A stretch of DNA of 64,000 nucleotides from contig CAVYBY010000007.1 in NCBI GenBank assembly GCA_963766935.1, forward strand, positions 162,463-226,462, read 5' to 3'. Numbering within the stretch: the stretch's first letter is position 1; every line of letters starts with the position of its first letter. The stretch comes from CAVYBY01 sp963766935 (GTDB lineage: Bacteria > Actinomycetota > UBA4738 > HRBIN12). The notes under the pieces were generated by a model. That model worked only from the letters and a program-made list of their open reading frames with translations. It was not told the origin of the DNA and did not search any database. The translations under genes and the position numbers were made by a program. Positions 44,653 through 52,873 of this stretch are shown in pieces.

Positions 44653-45435
44653 ATGAAGCTCGCTCGACGCGCGCCGCTGGCGATCGTGTCCCTGCTGGTC
44701 GTGCTGACCGCCTGCTCGGGGTCCGGCGGCGGGGCATCGCCTTCGGCCTCCTCCGCTCCGGCATCCTCCGCTCCGGCGTCCCCGACCGAGAGCGCGACCC
44801 CGGAGGGACCGGTCGCGGTCCCGGACACGGTCAACGACGAGGTCGCGATGCCCGCGGGCACCTACGAGATGGCGTCACTCACCCCATCGTTCACGTTCAC
44901 GATCGACGCGGACTGGCTCGCGTTCTACACGGGCGACGAGTTCGTCCAGATCGACAAGGATCCGACGGACATCGGCATCTCGCAGACGCTCATCGCGTTC
45001 CCCTTCTCGGGCAAGGTGATGGACCCGAAGGACGGAAAGACGATCCGCCGCGCGGACGACCTCGCGGCCTGGCTCCAGTCCAACCCCCACGTGCGCGTGA
45101 TCGACGGTCCAAAGAACGTCCGGATCGACGGACGCAAGGGCGTGGAGCTCGACCTCCTGGGCGTGAAGCTCCCCGCCGACTGCTACTACCAGGACGGGTC
45201 GCGGTGCTGGAACCTCGTCCCCTACACCGACGACCCGTTCTCGCCGGAGTCGCTGTCGCGCGGCGAGATGCTCGCCCTGGGCACCGGGCCCGACGGCGAG
45301 GACGCCCTCCAGCGGCTCGACATCGTTGATGTTGACGGCGCGACAATGGTCCTCGGCTGGACCGACCTGAAGCCGAGCTTCGACGATACGGTCGCCACCT
45401 ACGAGCATGTGCTGGGGACGATCCGGTGGTCGTGA
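44653..45435 (+). CDS. Lipoprotein, unknown function
   Basis: 260 residues from ATG 44653, five bases after AAGGGGA. The signal peptide ends in the lipobox LTAC, followed by a Ser/Ala/Pro linker. The ~200-residue mature domain (TFTIDADWLAFYTGDEF, RKGVELDLLGVKLPADCYY, RCWNLVPY) has a Cys pair but no recognised family. Similar lipoproteins occur in several high-GC genomes. It is divergent from the SARP fusion, and its 3' end overlaps the following hydrolase gene. Confidence 0.65.
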   Translation: MKLARRAPLAIVSLLVVLTACSGSGGGASPSASSAPASSAPASPTESATPEGPVAVPDTVNDEVAMPAGTYEMASLTPSFTFTIDADWLAFYTGDEFVQIDKDPTDIGISQTLIAFPFSGKVMDPKDGKTIRRADDLAAWLQSNPHVRVIDGPKNVRIDGRKGVELDLLGVKLPADCYYQDGSRCWNLVPYTDDPFSPESLSRGEMLALGTGPDGEDALQRLDIVDVDGATMVLGWTDLKPSFDDTVATYEHVLGTIRWS

Positions 45436-46922
45436 GGTCCCGAGCGCTCGCCGGCGTGCTGGTCGCGGTCCTCTGGCTGGCGAGCGCCTGCTCACACGCG
45501 CCGGCCACGGCCACCGTTCGCTTCGACCAGGCGTCCTGCCCCGACGACGTCGCCGACCCGACCGGGGCGACGACCGTCACGTGCGGCCTGCTCACGGTTC
45601 CGGAGCGACACGCCGCGCCGAACGGCCCGAGCATCCGGGTCTTCATCGCCAGGTTCGCGCCGGCCGGCTCGACGCAGAAGGACCCGATGCTCGTCATCGG
45701 GGGAACGGACCTCGGGGCACAGGTCGACTACTCGGGGGACATCGTGCCCCTCGTCTCCCGGGTGGGCCGCGAGGTGATCGTCATCGAGCCCCGCGGCACG
45801 GGACACGGCGAGCCGGCGCTCACCTGTCCCGAAATCGACACGGTCGACAAGGAACACGCGGGAGCGTCGTTCCTCGACAACGCGATGGCCGAAGCCTTCT
45901 TGTCGGCGGTGACGACCTGCCGATCGCGCCTCGAGGCCAGCGGCGTCGACCCCGCCGCCTACGACTTGAGCGAGGCGGCCGCAGACGTCGCCGACCTGCA
46001 GTCGGCGCTCGGCGTCGACTCCTGGAACCTGGCCACCTACGGCCCCAACTCAGTGATCGCCTTCGAGGTGCTTCGCCGATCGCCGGCGGGCCTCAGGTCC
46101 GCGTTCATGGACTCGCCGGCGTTCCCCGGCCGCAGCGCCTTCCGGGTGGAGATCGACGGACTCACGGCCGCGATCGATTCGATCGGCGGAGCCTGTGGGG
46201 AGCAACCGTCCTGCGCCCGCGTCCTGCCGGACCTCCCGGGGACGGTCGCCGAGATCCTCGCGCGCGCGCAGGCCAACCCGACGACGGCGACATCCGACGG
46301 CGGCTCGGTCACCATCGACGCGGCGACCGTCGCCCGGTCAGTGCGAGACTTCCTCGTCTCGACGCCCTCGGCGGTCCCCTCGGTCGTCCGAGACCTGGCA
46401 AAGGGGAACGACGGCGACGTCGTCTCTCACATGGCGGGAGCGCGCGCCACGTGCGTCGGATACCGAGTCTCGTGCGCGGCATCCGACGACGGCACGGCCC
46501 TTGGCGAGGTCCTGTCGGTCCTGTGCATGGACGAGGCGTCCACGGCCGGCGTCGCGGCGCTGCAGGCCGGGTCGCCGATGGCGGGACTCGAGGACGCTTA
46601 CCTCCACAACCCGTGGCTGGCGGTCTGCGACTCGTGGACCTCCTCCGTGGACGCCGCCGAGACCACGACGCCGGTGACGTCGGACGTCCCCGTGCTGCTG
46701 CTGCACGGCGCGCTCGACCCGACCTCGGTCGCGCCCTCGTCCGAAGACCTCGGCGGCCTGTCGGCCGCGTACGCCTACGAGTTCCCCGCGCAGAGCTTCA
46801 ACGTGCTCGGCGCGGGCCCCGCCGACTGCGCCCGCGACATCCGCGCGGCCTTCGTGGACGATCCCGGCACCGAACCCGGCTCCCAGTGCATCGACCGGAC
46901 GGCGCCGCCTGTGCTCCTGTGA
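45426..46922 (+). CDS. Tripeptidyl-aminopeptidase-like alpha/beta hydrolase, probably inactive, lipoprotein
   Basis: 498 residues from GTG 45426 (or GTG 45432, a GTGA overlap). The lipobox is LASAC. The fold is recognised by EPRGTGHGEPALTCPE, the canonical RGTG loop, by ADLQSALGVDSWNL, and by the Asp strand LLLHGALDP. At the nucleophile elbow the expected GVSYG is replaced by TYGPN, and the usual GxGHG His segment reads GAGPADCARDI. Both Ser and His are therefore missing by alignment. It may bind peptides rather than cleave them, fitting its position next to the peptide-sensing regulator. Confidence 0.75.
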   Translation: MVVRSRALAGVLVAVLWLASACSHAPATATVRFDQASCPDDVADPTGATTVTCGLLTVPERHAAPNGPSIRVFIARFAPAGSTQKDPMLVIGGTDLGAQVDYSGDIVPLVSRVGREVIVIEPRGTGHGEPALTCPEIDTVDKEHAGASFLDNAMAEAFLSAVTTCRSRLEASGVDPAAYDLSEAAADVADLQSALGVDSWNLATYGPNSVIAFEVLRRSPAGLRSAFMDSPAFPGRSAFRVEIDGLTAAIDSIGGACGEQPSCARVLPDLPGTVAEILARAQANPTTATSDGGSVTIDAATVARSVRDFLVSTPSAVPSVVRDLAKGNDGDVVSHMAGARATCVGYRVSCAASDDGTALGEVLSVLCMDEASTAGVAALQAGSPMAGLEDAYLHNPWLAVCDSWTSSVDAAETTTPVTSDVPVLLLHGALDPTSVAPSSEDLGGLSAAYAYEFPAQSFNVLGAGPADCARDIRAAFVDDPGTEPGSQCIDRTAPPVLL

Positions 46923-46947
46923 CCAGGCTCCAGCCCGGACCGGCAGA

Positions 46948-47391
46948 TCACCCCGGGGCCGGCATCGGTCCCGGGTCGCCGCCGGCGATGACCACGGCGA
47001 GGCGTTGGGTGAACATCGTCCAGCCGTCCCGGTGAAGGATCGCCGCGGCCTCGTTCGGCAGCCCGGAATGGCGAAGCCGCAAAAGCGTCCCGTCGCCGTC
47101 GGCCTCGAGCGTCAGCTCGACGGTCGTCGACCCCGGGGGTACGTCGGGGTTGCCCTCCCAGCCCCAGGTGAACACGACCCGGTGCGGCGATTCGACCTCG
47201 ACGAACTGGCCCCTTGCCACCTGCCGCGCGTCGACCCGGACTCGGAAGATGCCGCCGGGGCGCGGATCGAGCTCGGCCTCGACGCCCTGCCACCGCACGT
47301 ATCGCTCCGGATCGACGAGGAACGGAAAGACCGTTTCCGGGGGCGCGTCGAGCCGCCGTTCGAGCTCGACCGTCTGACGCGATTCGGTCAT
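46948..47391 (-). CDS. SRPBCC (AHSA1-like) protein in ArsR operon
   Basis: 147 residues from ATG 47391, overlapping the ArsR stop by four bases. The family pattern is ERRLDAPPETVFPFLVDPERYVRWQG, FVEVESPHRVVFTWGW, TTVELTLEADGDGTLLRLRHSGL and GWTMFTQRLAVVI. These proteins bind hydrophobic ligands and frequently sit behind ArsR regulators in Actinobacteria. The ligand is unknown. Confidence 0.82.
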   Translation of the reverse strand: MTESRQTVELERRLDAPPETVFPFLVDPERYVRWQGVEAELDPRPGGIFRVRVDARQVARGQFVEVESPHRVVFTWGWEGNPDVPPGSTTVELTLEADGDGTLLRLRHSGLPNEAAAILHRDGWTMFTQRLAVVIAGGDPGPMPAPG

Positions 47392-47681
47392 GACTCCTTC
47401 ACCACCCGGCCGAGGCGGTCGAGGTCGGCGGCCCACATCTCCTCGAGCGCCGCTCGCAGCGATCCGAGCGCCGCGGGATCTGCCCGGTAGAGGCGGCGGT
47501 TCGCCTCGCGCCGCTCCGTCACGAGCCCGGCCTTGCGCAGCACCTGGAGGTTCTGCGAGATCGCCGGCCAGCTGACGTCGAACCGTGCGGCGATCTCGCC
47601 GGCGGCCAGTTCCCGGTCCCAGACCAGGCGGAGGATCTCGCGGCGCCGAGGGCTCGCGATGGCGTTCAGCACGGCTTGCAC
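47388..47681 (-). CDS. ArsR-family transcriptional regulator
   Basis: 97 residues with a compact winged helix: LNAIASPRRREILRLVWDRELAAGEIAARFDVSWPAISQNLQVLRKAGLV, then ERREANRRLYRA. It lacks the CxC metal site of ArsR/SmtB, as expected for ArsR proteins paired with SRPBCC genes. Two inverted repeats lie in the divergent promoter region just upstream. It should repress its own operon and the divergent SRPBCC gene. Confidence 0.87.
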   Translation of the reverse strand: MQAVLNAIASPRRREILRLVWDRELAAGEIAARFDVSWPAISQNLQVLRKAGLVTERREANRRLYRADPAALGSLRAALEEMWAADLDRLGRVVKES

Positions 47682-47692
47682 GCTGGGTAGTT

Positions 47693-47710
47693 AAGCAGAT
47701 TCTTCTGCTT
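47693..47710. promoter_or_regulatory. ArsR operator candidate 1 (AAGCAGA-TTCT-TCTGCTT)
   Basis: A perfect 7-bp inverted repeat with a four-base spacer lies just upstream of the ArsR start. It shares its geometry and the AAGC half-site core with the second repeat at 47719-47736. Confidence 0.65.
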
Positions 47711-47718
47711 GACGCGAG

Positions 47719-47736
47719 CTTAAGCTATGGCTTAAG
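47719..47736. promoter_or_regulatory. ArsR operator candidate 2 (CTTAAGC-TATG-GCTTAAG)
   Basis: A second perfect 7-bp inverted repeat with a four-base spacer, centred 26 bp from the first. It is nearer to the divergent SRPBCC gene at 47776. One operator per promoter is the likely arrangement. Confidence 0.65.
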
Positions 47737-47775
47737 GTCGCCGCGTTCGCTCGCGATCTGAGGAGGCCGACGCAC

Positions 47776-48213
47776 ATGGGAACCCGCGACATCGTTCACG
47801 GAACCGAGATCCACGCCGAGCCCAAGGTCGTCTACGAGACCGTGGCCACGCGCACCGGTCTCGCCGCGTTCTGGACGCCGAGCGTCGAAGGTGACGACGC
47901 GGTCGGCGGCGAGCTTCGCTTCGGCTTCGCGGCGGCGCCGGTTCCGGTGCGGATGAGGGTCACCCGCCTCGACGCGCCGGGCGAGGTCGCCTGGGACTGC
48001 TCCGGCGACTTCCCGTTCTGGGCCGGGACGAGCGTCAGGTGGTCGATCGAGGCGAGCGAGCACGGATCGAAGGTGGTCTTTCGCCACGACGGCTTCTCCG
48101 ACGAGATGCCCGACTTCGACTTCGGCAGCGTGAACTCGGTCTGGGCGCTCGTCGTCGCTCGGCTGAAGGAGGTGGTCGAGTCCGGCGGCAAGCCCAACCC
48201 CGCCCTTCCCTGA
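47776..48213 (+). CDS. SRPBCC (AHSA1-like) protein divergent from ArsR
   Basis: 145 residues from ATG 47776 behind GAGGAGG. Visible features are GTEIHAEPKVVYETVATRTGLAAFWTP, GGELRFGF, GEVAWDCSGDF and a C-terminal amphipathic helix VNSVWALVVARLKEVVESG. It is a second ligand-binding SRPBCC gene controlled from the same intergenic region, only distantly similar to the one at 46948. The role is unknown. Confidence 0.82.
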   Translation: MGTRDIVHGTEIHAEPKVVYETVATRTGLAAFWTPSVEGDDAVGGELRFGFAAAPVPVRMRVTRLDAPGEVAWDCSGDFPFWAGTSVRWSIEASEHGSKVVFRHDGFSDEMPDFDFGSVNSVWALVVARLKEVVESGGKPNPALP

Positions 48214-48238
48214 CCCCGACGCAGGCTCGACGTCATGC

Positions 48239-48270
48239 TTACGTCAGTATCAGCGAAGGTGATGTAAGAT
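48239..48270 (+). promoter_or_regulatory. Promoter and autoregulatory inverted repeat of the VapBC module
   Basis: TTACGTCA (48239-48246) and TGATGTAA (48260-48267) are inverted with one mismatch. The right arm overlaps TAAGAT (48265-48270), a -10 box ending seven bases before the GTG at 48278. That spacing predicts leaderless transcription starting at the GTG. The repeat is a likely VapB/VapBC operator. Confidence 0.6.
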
Positions 48271-48277
48271 CGCGAAT

Positions 48278-48490
48278 GTGAAGCGGCTCCAGATCATGAT
48301 CGAGGAGGACTTGGACGCGATCCTCGGGCGGATGGCGCTTCGCGAACGCACCTCCAAGGCAGCCCTGATCCGGCGTTTCGTCCGCGAGCGGGTAACCCCG
48401 CTCCCGCCGATCGAGAACGACCCGGTCTTCGGGATGGGCGGAGCCGACGACTACCCACCCGAGCCCGTGGACGACGTCGTCTACCGGTGA
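48278..48490 (+). CDS. vapB: Ribbon-helix-helix antitoxin (VapB-like)
   Basis: 70 residues from GTG 48278. The N-terminal strand KRLQIMIEEDLDAILG and helices ERTSKAALIRRFVRERV are a CopG/Arc-type ribbon-helix-helix. The acidic C-terminal tail (DDYPPEPVDDVVYR) should wrap the toxin active site. There is no ribosome site, consistent with a leaderless mRNA. The stop overlaps the toxin start (GTGA). Confidence 0.83.
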   Translation: MKRLQIMIEEDLDAILGRMALRERTSKAALIRRFVRERVTPLPPIENDPVFGMGGADDYPPEPVDDVVYR

Positions 48491-48882
48491 TCTTCGTCGA
48501 CACGTCGTTCTGGGTCGCCTTCCGAAACCGCAGGGACCAGCACCACGAGGAGGCGACGGCGCTTCTCGCCGGCGTCGAGGAGCCTCTCGTCTGCACCAAC
48601 CACGTCCGCGGAGAGACCTGGACCTACCTCCGAAGGAAGGCGGGACACGCCTCGGCTCTCGGATTCCTCGACGACCTCGGGCGCTCAGGGCGAGTCAGCG
48701 TGATCCACGTGGTCCCCGAGATGGAGGCGACCGCCATCACGTGGCTCCGCCGGCACGACGAGCGGGCTTACTCCTTCGTCGATGCCACGAGCTTCGCGCT
48801 CATGCGGTCGATGAAGATCCGGGACGCGCTCGCCTTCGACGCCGACTTCACTGCGGCCGGTTTCCGCGAGCTCAGGATCTGA
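48487..48882 (+). CDS. vapC: PIN-domain toxin (VapC-like ribonuclease)
   Basis: 131 residues. PIN acidic residues occur in IFVDTSFWVA (Asp), VRGETWTYL (Glu), YSFVDATSFALM (Asp) and ALAFDADFTAAG (Asp), the usual four-residue Mg-binding set. VapC toxins cleave tRNA or rRNA in the cytoplasm and are neutralised by the coupled antitoxin. The length and order are standard. Confidence 0.88.
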   Translation: MIFVDTSFWVAFRNRRDQHHEEATALLAGVEEPLVCTNHVRGETWTYLRRKAGHASALGFLDDLGRSGRVSVIHVVPEMEATAITWLRRHDERAYSFVDATSFALMRSMKIRDALAFDADFTAAGFRELRI

Positions 48883-48894
48883 GGCGCCGTCGAT

Positions 48895-49467
48895 CTATCG
48901 CGGCGTGCCGGCGCCCGGCTCGAAGGCGGGGCCGTGGCCGGGGACGATCCGGGCGAGGCCGGGGAGCGCGAGGACCCGCTCGCGGTTCGCGTGCAGCAGC
49001 GCGGGGTCGGGCGCGTATGGGTCCTCGGCGGGTCCGTCGGCCATCCACCACAGGTGCGTGAACACCCACACGCCGGAGTCGGTTTCGACGACCGTCGCGA
49101 CGTCCTCCTCCGTGTGACCCGGCACCTGCCAGAGCCGCACGCCGTCGGAGATCCGCACGCCCTCGGCATCTCGGCTCGTCCACAGGTCGCCCCGATAGGC
49201 GGCCCAGTGATCGTGCAACGTCGCGTTCGGAAACAGCGCCACGTTGATCGTGTGGTCGGGATGGTGATGCGAGATGACCACGTCGGTGATCTCCTCCGGC
49301 CGCACGCCCAGCGCCCCGAGCGGATCCAGGATCGCCCCACGCGAGGAAACCATCCCCGGGTCGATCACAACGAGCGCGTCGCCGTCGCGCACGAAGCTCA
49401 CCGTCGAACCCACGCGATCCTCGTCCCCGCGCACGTACCCGTCGCTCAGAACGTGAACCTCCGCCAT
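48895..49467 (-). CDS. MBL-fold metallo-hydrolase (MBLAC1-like)
   Basis: 190 residues with SHHHPDHTINVALFP (metal motif HxHxDH), VPGHTEEDVATVVE, and PGHGPAFEPG at the end. The short form without an extra domain resembles MBLAC1-type hydrolases. The substrate is unknown. It converges on vapC with a 12-base gap and has a good-looking ATG at 49467. Confidence 0.83.
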   Translation of the reverse strand: MAEVHVLSDGYVRGDEDRVGSTVSFVRDGDALVVIDPGMVSSRGAILDPLGALGVRPEEITDVVISHHHPDHTINVALFPNATLHDHWAAYRGDLWTSRDAEGVRISDGVRLWQVPGHTEEDVATVVETDSGVWVFTHLWWMADGPAEDPYAPDPALLHANRERVLALPGLARIVPGHGPAFEPGAGTPR

Positions 49468-49541
49468 GCGTCTCCCCTCTCCTTCACGGCCGGACCGGTC
49501 TTGCCTGCATGGTCTACCGTCGATCCCATGATGGCGACCAC

Positions 49542-50660
49542 ATGCCGGCGCGAACCGTCGAGCTGAGTCCGCGCGAGCTGAACCGAGCCTTGCTGGCGCG
49601 GCAGCTGTTGCTGCGCAGGCGGAAGCTGCCCGCGGCGGAGGCGATCGAGCACCTGGTCGGGATGCAGGCTCAGGCGCCGCTCGCGCCCTATGTCGGCCTG
49701 TGGTCGCGGTTGCACCGGTTCCGCACCGACGAGCTGTCCGGACTCGTCGCGGGGCGCGACGCGGTTCGCGGCTCGCTGATGCGCGTGACGCTTCACCTCG
49801 TCACGGCGCGCGACTACGCGGCCCTGCGTCCCGTGATGGCGCCGGTGCTGGAGCGCGGCCTGTGGATCGGCAGTCCGTTCGGCAAGGGCGTCAAGGGGAT
49901 CGACGTCGATGCTCTGGTCGCCGCCGGCAGAGCGATGCTCGAGCTGGGCCCGAAGACCCGCGCGGAGCTCGGCCCGCTGCTCGCCGAACACTGGCCGGAG
50001 CGCAACCCCCAGGACCTCGCGTACGCCTTCACCTTGCTGACGCCGCTCGTCCAGGCGACTCCGCGGGGGATCTGGGGAAGCGGCGGACCGGCCGCCTGGA
50101 CGCCGGCCGACACGTGGATCGGCCGCGAGCTCGCCGCGGAGTCCTCACCCGACGAGACGATCCGGCGCTATCTCGGCGCCTTCGGGCCGGCGAGCGTCTC
50201 CGACGCCCAGACCTGGTCCGGGCTGCCGGCGCTCCGGGAGGTCTTCGAACGACTCCGCCCCGGGCTCCGCACGTTCCGAGACGAGCGCGGTCGCGAGCTG
50301 TTCGACCTGCCCGGAGCCCCGCGCCCGGCCGCCGACACGCCCGCGCGGCCGCGATTCCTCCCCGAGTACGACAACGTGCACTTCTCGCACGCGGATCGGA
50401 CTCGCGTGAACCCGGCCAAGCATCCGATCCCGCTGCTGCCGGGCAACGGCGGTGTCTCGGGCACGCTGCTGGTCGACGGCCGCTACCGGGCGACCTGGAA
50501 GATCGAGCGGGCAACCCGCGGCGCGACGCTTCGGGTGACCCCGCTCGAACGCATCTCGACCGGCGAGCGAGAACAGGTGAAGGACGAGGGACTCCGCCTG
50601 CTGAGGTTCGCCGCACCCGGCGACGGCGCGGAGGCCCGCGTGGAGTTCACGAGGCGGTAA
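49542..50660 (+). CDS. Winged-helix HTH_42 (AlkZ/YcaQ-like) protein
   Basis: About 372 residues from ATG 49542; ATG 49509 is also in frame. The family features are LARQLLLRRRKLPAAEAIEHLVGMQAQAPLAPYVGLWSRL, VRGSLMRVTLHLVTARDYAALRP, and the C-terminal FLPEYDNVHFSHADRTR. Relatives include AlkZ/YcaQ, glycosylases that unhook DNA interstrand crosslinks and are sometimes linked to antibiotic resistance. The true QxQ-type active-site identity is not certain here. Confidence 0.8.
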   Translation: MPARTVELSPRELNRALLARQLLLRRRKLPAAEAIEHLVGMQAQAPLAPYVGLWSRLHRFRTDELSGLVAGRDAVRGSLMRVTLHLVTARDYAALRPVMAPVLERGLWIGSPFGKGVKGIDVDALVAAGRAMLELGPKTRAELGPLLAEHWPERNPQDLAYAFTLLTPLVQATPRGIWGSGGPAAWTPADTWIGRELAAESSPDETIRRYLGAFGPASVSDAQTWSGLPALREVFERLRPGLRTFRDERGRELFDLPGAPRPAADTPARPRFLPEYDNVHFSHADRTRVNPAKHPIPLLPGNGGVSGTLLVDGRYRATWKIERATRGATLRVTPLERISTGEREQVKDEGLRLLRFAAPGDGAEARVEFTRR

Positions 50661-50694
50661 CCACACAAGGCCGGCGGCCGCGGAGGATGACGCG

Positions 50695-51207
50695 ATGCAC
50701 GCCGGCAGCCACCGGATCCGCCCCGCGACCGACGCGGACCTCGAACGGATCAACGACATCTACAACCACTACGTCTCGGAGACTCACGTCACGTTCGACG
50801 TCGAGCCGCGGAGTCTCGAGTGGCGCCGGACGTGGTTCGAAGAGCACGACGGCGGGCGGTACCGAGCCCTCGTCGCGGAGAGCGATGGACGCGTGAGCGG
50901 GTACGCATCGAGCAGCCGGTACCGGCCGAGGCCCGCCTACGACACGTCGGTGGAGACGAGCGTCTACGTGGATCACGGCCACGTCGGGCGAGGGATCGGC
51001 ACGGCGCTCTACACCGCGCTCCTCGAGATGCTGGAACCGGGCGACGTGCACCGGATCCTGGGGGGGGTGGCGCTTCCGAACGACGCCTCCTTGGCGCTGC
51101 ATCGCCGCCTCGGGTTCGGGCAGGTCGGCGTCTTCACCGAGCAGGGGTTCAAGTTCGGTCGCTACTGGGACGTCGCCTGGTTCGAGCGGCCGAGCGTCCG
51201 ACCCTGA
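50695..51207 (+). CDS. GNAT N-acetyltransferase (phosphinothricin-acetyltransferase-like)
   Basis: 170 residues. IRPATDADLERINDIYNHYV, YASSSRYRPRPAYDTSVETSVYV, and the acetyl-CoA loop HVGRGIGTALYTALLEML fit the PAT/Bar-type GNAT family, as does the end LHRRLGFGQVGVFTEQGFKFGRYWDV. Such enzymes acetylate small amines such as phosphinothricin or methionine sulfoximine. The exact substrate is unproven. The gene lies 34 bases after the winged-helix gene. Confidence 0.87.
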   Translation: MHAGSHRIRPATDADLERINDIYNHYVSETHVTFDVEPRSLEWRRTWFEEHDGGRYRALVAESDGRVSGYASSSRYRPRPAYDTSVETSVYVDHGHVGRGIGTALYTALLEMLEPGDVHRILGGVALPNDASLALHRRLGFGQVGVFTEQGFKFGRYWDVAWFERPSVRP

Positions 51208-51292
51208 AGCTCGCGAGGCGCCGGGCACTTCCGGTCGCGCCGCACCCGTCCTAGGCTGCACCAGGTTCAGTCAGACCGAACAAGGAGGCGCC

Positions 51293-51727
51293 ATGGCCAT
51301 CCCCGAGCGATCGAGTCCGCTGCACCCCGCCCTGCTCGCCTACACCGAGGCACGCGCCTCGCATCTGCAGAATCGGATCGCCGACGCGATCACCGTGTTC
51401 GCCGGCTCGATGTGGTTCGTCTACATCCACATCGCGTGGTTCGCCGTGTGGATCGTGTTCAAGATCGAGAAGTACCCGTTCGGGCTGCTGACGATGATCG
51501 TCTCGCTGGAGGCGATCTTCCTGTCGACCTTCGTGATGATCAGCCAGAACCGCCAGGACGAGGCGCGGCGCCAGCTTGCCAATCAGGAATGGAAGCTGGT
51601 CCAGGACGAGGAGCATCAGAACGAGCAGCTGCTGACGATCTCGAACCAGATCCTCGACCTGACCAAGGCGATCCACGACCTGACGAAGGCCCACGCCGCC
51701 GCGACCGGATCCCCGCCCGGCGTCTAG
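51293..51727 (+). CDS. DUF1003 membrane protein
   Basis: 144 residues. HLQNRIADAITVFAGSMWFVYIHIAWFAVWI and FGLLTMIVSLEAIFLSTFVMISQNRQ are the two conserved DUF1003 membrane helices. A charged helical tail follows. Related proteins are tied to magnesium/cation homeostasis or are uncharacterised. ATG 51293 has AAGGAGG upstream. Confidence 0.85.
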   Translation: MAIPERSSPLHPALLAYTEARASHLQNRIADAITVFAGSMWFVYIHIAWFAVWIVFKIEKYPFGLLTMIVSLEAIFLSTFVMISQNRQDEARRQLANQEWKLVQDEEHQNEQLLTISNQILDLTKAIHDLTKAHAAATGSPPGV

Positions 51728-51732
51728 AGAGC

Positions 51733-51750
51733 GGTTCGGCGAGCCGAACC
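51733..51750. terminator. Hairpin between convergent DUF1003 and DegT genes
   Basis: GGTTCGGC and GCCGAACC form a perfect stem with a two-base (effectively four-base) loop, six bases after the DUF1003 stop. It probably serves as a bidirectional terminator. Confidence 0.55.
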
Positions 51751-51757
51751 CCCCGCC

Positions 51758-52873
51758 TCACGCCGAGACGACGGCGCGCTCCAGAGCGGCCACCACCCGG
51801 TCGATCTCGGCCTCGCCCAGGCGGTTGTGGAAAGGCAGCGCGAGCGTCCGGCGGGCGGCCTCCTCGGTCACCGGGAGCATGCCCTCGCTCGTGCCGAACC
51901 GCTCGCGGATGTACGGCTGAAGATGCATGGGCGAGAAGTAGGCGCGCGTGGGGATGCCGGCGGAAGCCATCGAGCCGGCCACCGCATCGCGGTCCACATC
52001 CGGGGCCAGGGTCACCACGTAGACGAACCAGCTCATGGTCACGTCCGTCCGGACGACCGGCGGGCGCACCCAATCGAATTCGCCCAGCCGCTGCGTGTAC
52101 CCGGCCGCGACCTCCGCGCGCCGCGCGAGGAAGGCGTCAAGGCGGCGGATCTGGGAGACGCCGAGGGCGGCCGACAGCTCGTCCATCCGGTAGTTGAACC
52201 CGAGGCGCTCGTGCTCAAGCCACACGCCCATCGCTCCCCGGCCCTGATTGCGAAGACTCCGGCACCGTTCGGCGAGCGACGCGTCGTGCGTGACGATCAT
52301 CCCGCCTTCGCCGGTCGTCATCTGTTTGTTCGGGTAGAAGGCGAAGCAGCCGGCGGCCCCGAACCCGCCGAGGGGCCGTCCATCCCACGCGGCGCCGATC
52401 GCCTCGCAGCAGTCGTCGATCGGCGTCAGGTCGCCGGCGTGACGCTCGATGCCGGCCCAGTCGGCCGGATGCCCGAAGACGTCGACGGCCATCACCGCCG
52501 CCGTCCGCGCCGTGCGGCGCCCGGACAGCTCCGCTGGGTCGAGGTTGTAGGTATCCGGCTCGACGTCGACGAACACCGGCGTGGCGCCTTCGTACAGGAA
52601 GGCGTTGACGCTCGCCGCGAAGGTGAAGGACGGCACGAGGACCTCGTCGCCGGGTCCGATGCCGAGTGCCTTCACGATGAGGTGCAGCCCCGCCGTCCCC
52701 GAGCTGACGGCGACCGCGTTCTCGACCCCTGCGACCTGCGCGGCGAGGCGCTCGAACTCCTCGGCACGCGGTCCGAGACCGAGGACCCCGGAGCGCAGGG
52801 CCGCGACCACCGCCGCCTCGTCGGTCTCGTCGAGATCGGGCGCCGACATGGACACGGGCGCGGGGTCGTTCAC
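51758..52873 (-). CDS. DegT/DnrJ/EryC1/StrS aminotransferase (first)
   Basis: 371 residues. PLP-binding signatures are SSGTAGLHLIVKALGIGPGDEV, DDCCEAIGA and the Schiff-base Lys in FYPNKQMTTGEGG. RLGFNYRMDELSAALG is also conserved. The family aminates nucleotide-activated keto-sugars (for example to perosamine) or inosose units. ATG 52873 overlaps the stop of a small upstream gene by four bases. Confidence 0.88.
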   Translation of the reverse strand: MNDPAPVSMSAPDLDETDEAAVVAALRSGVLGLGPRAEEFERLAAQVAGVENAVAVSSGTAGLHLIVKALGIGPGDEVLVPSFTFAASVNAFLYEGATPVFVDVEPDTYNLDPAELSGRRTARTAAVMAVDVFGHPADWAGIERHAGDLTPIDDCCEAIGAAWDGRPLGGFGAAGCFAFYPNKQMTTGEGGMIVTHDASLAERCRSLRNQGRGAMGVWLEHERLGFNYRMDELSAALGVSQIRRLDAFLARRAEVAAGYTQRLGEFDWVRPPVVRTDVTMSWFVYVVTLAPDVDRDAVAGSMASAGIPTRAYFSPMHLQPYIRERFGTSEGMLPVTEEAARRTLALPFHNRLGEAEIDRVVAALERAVVSA

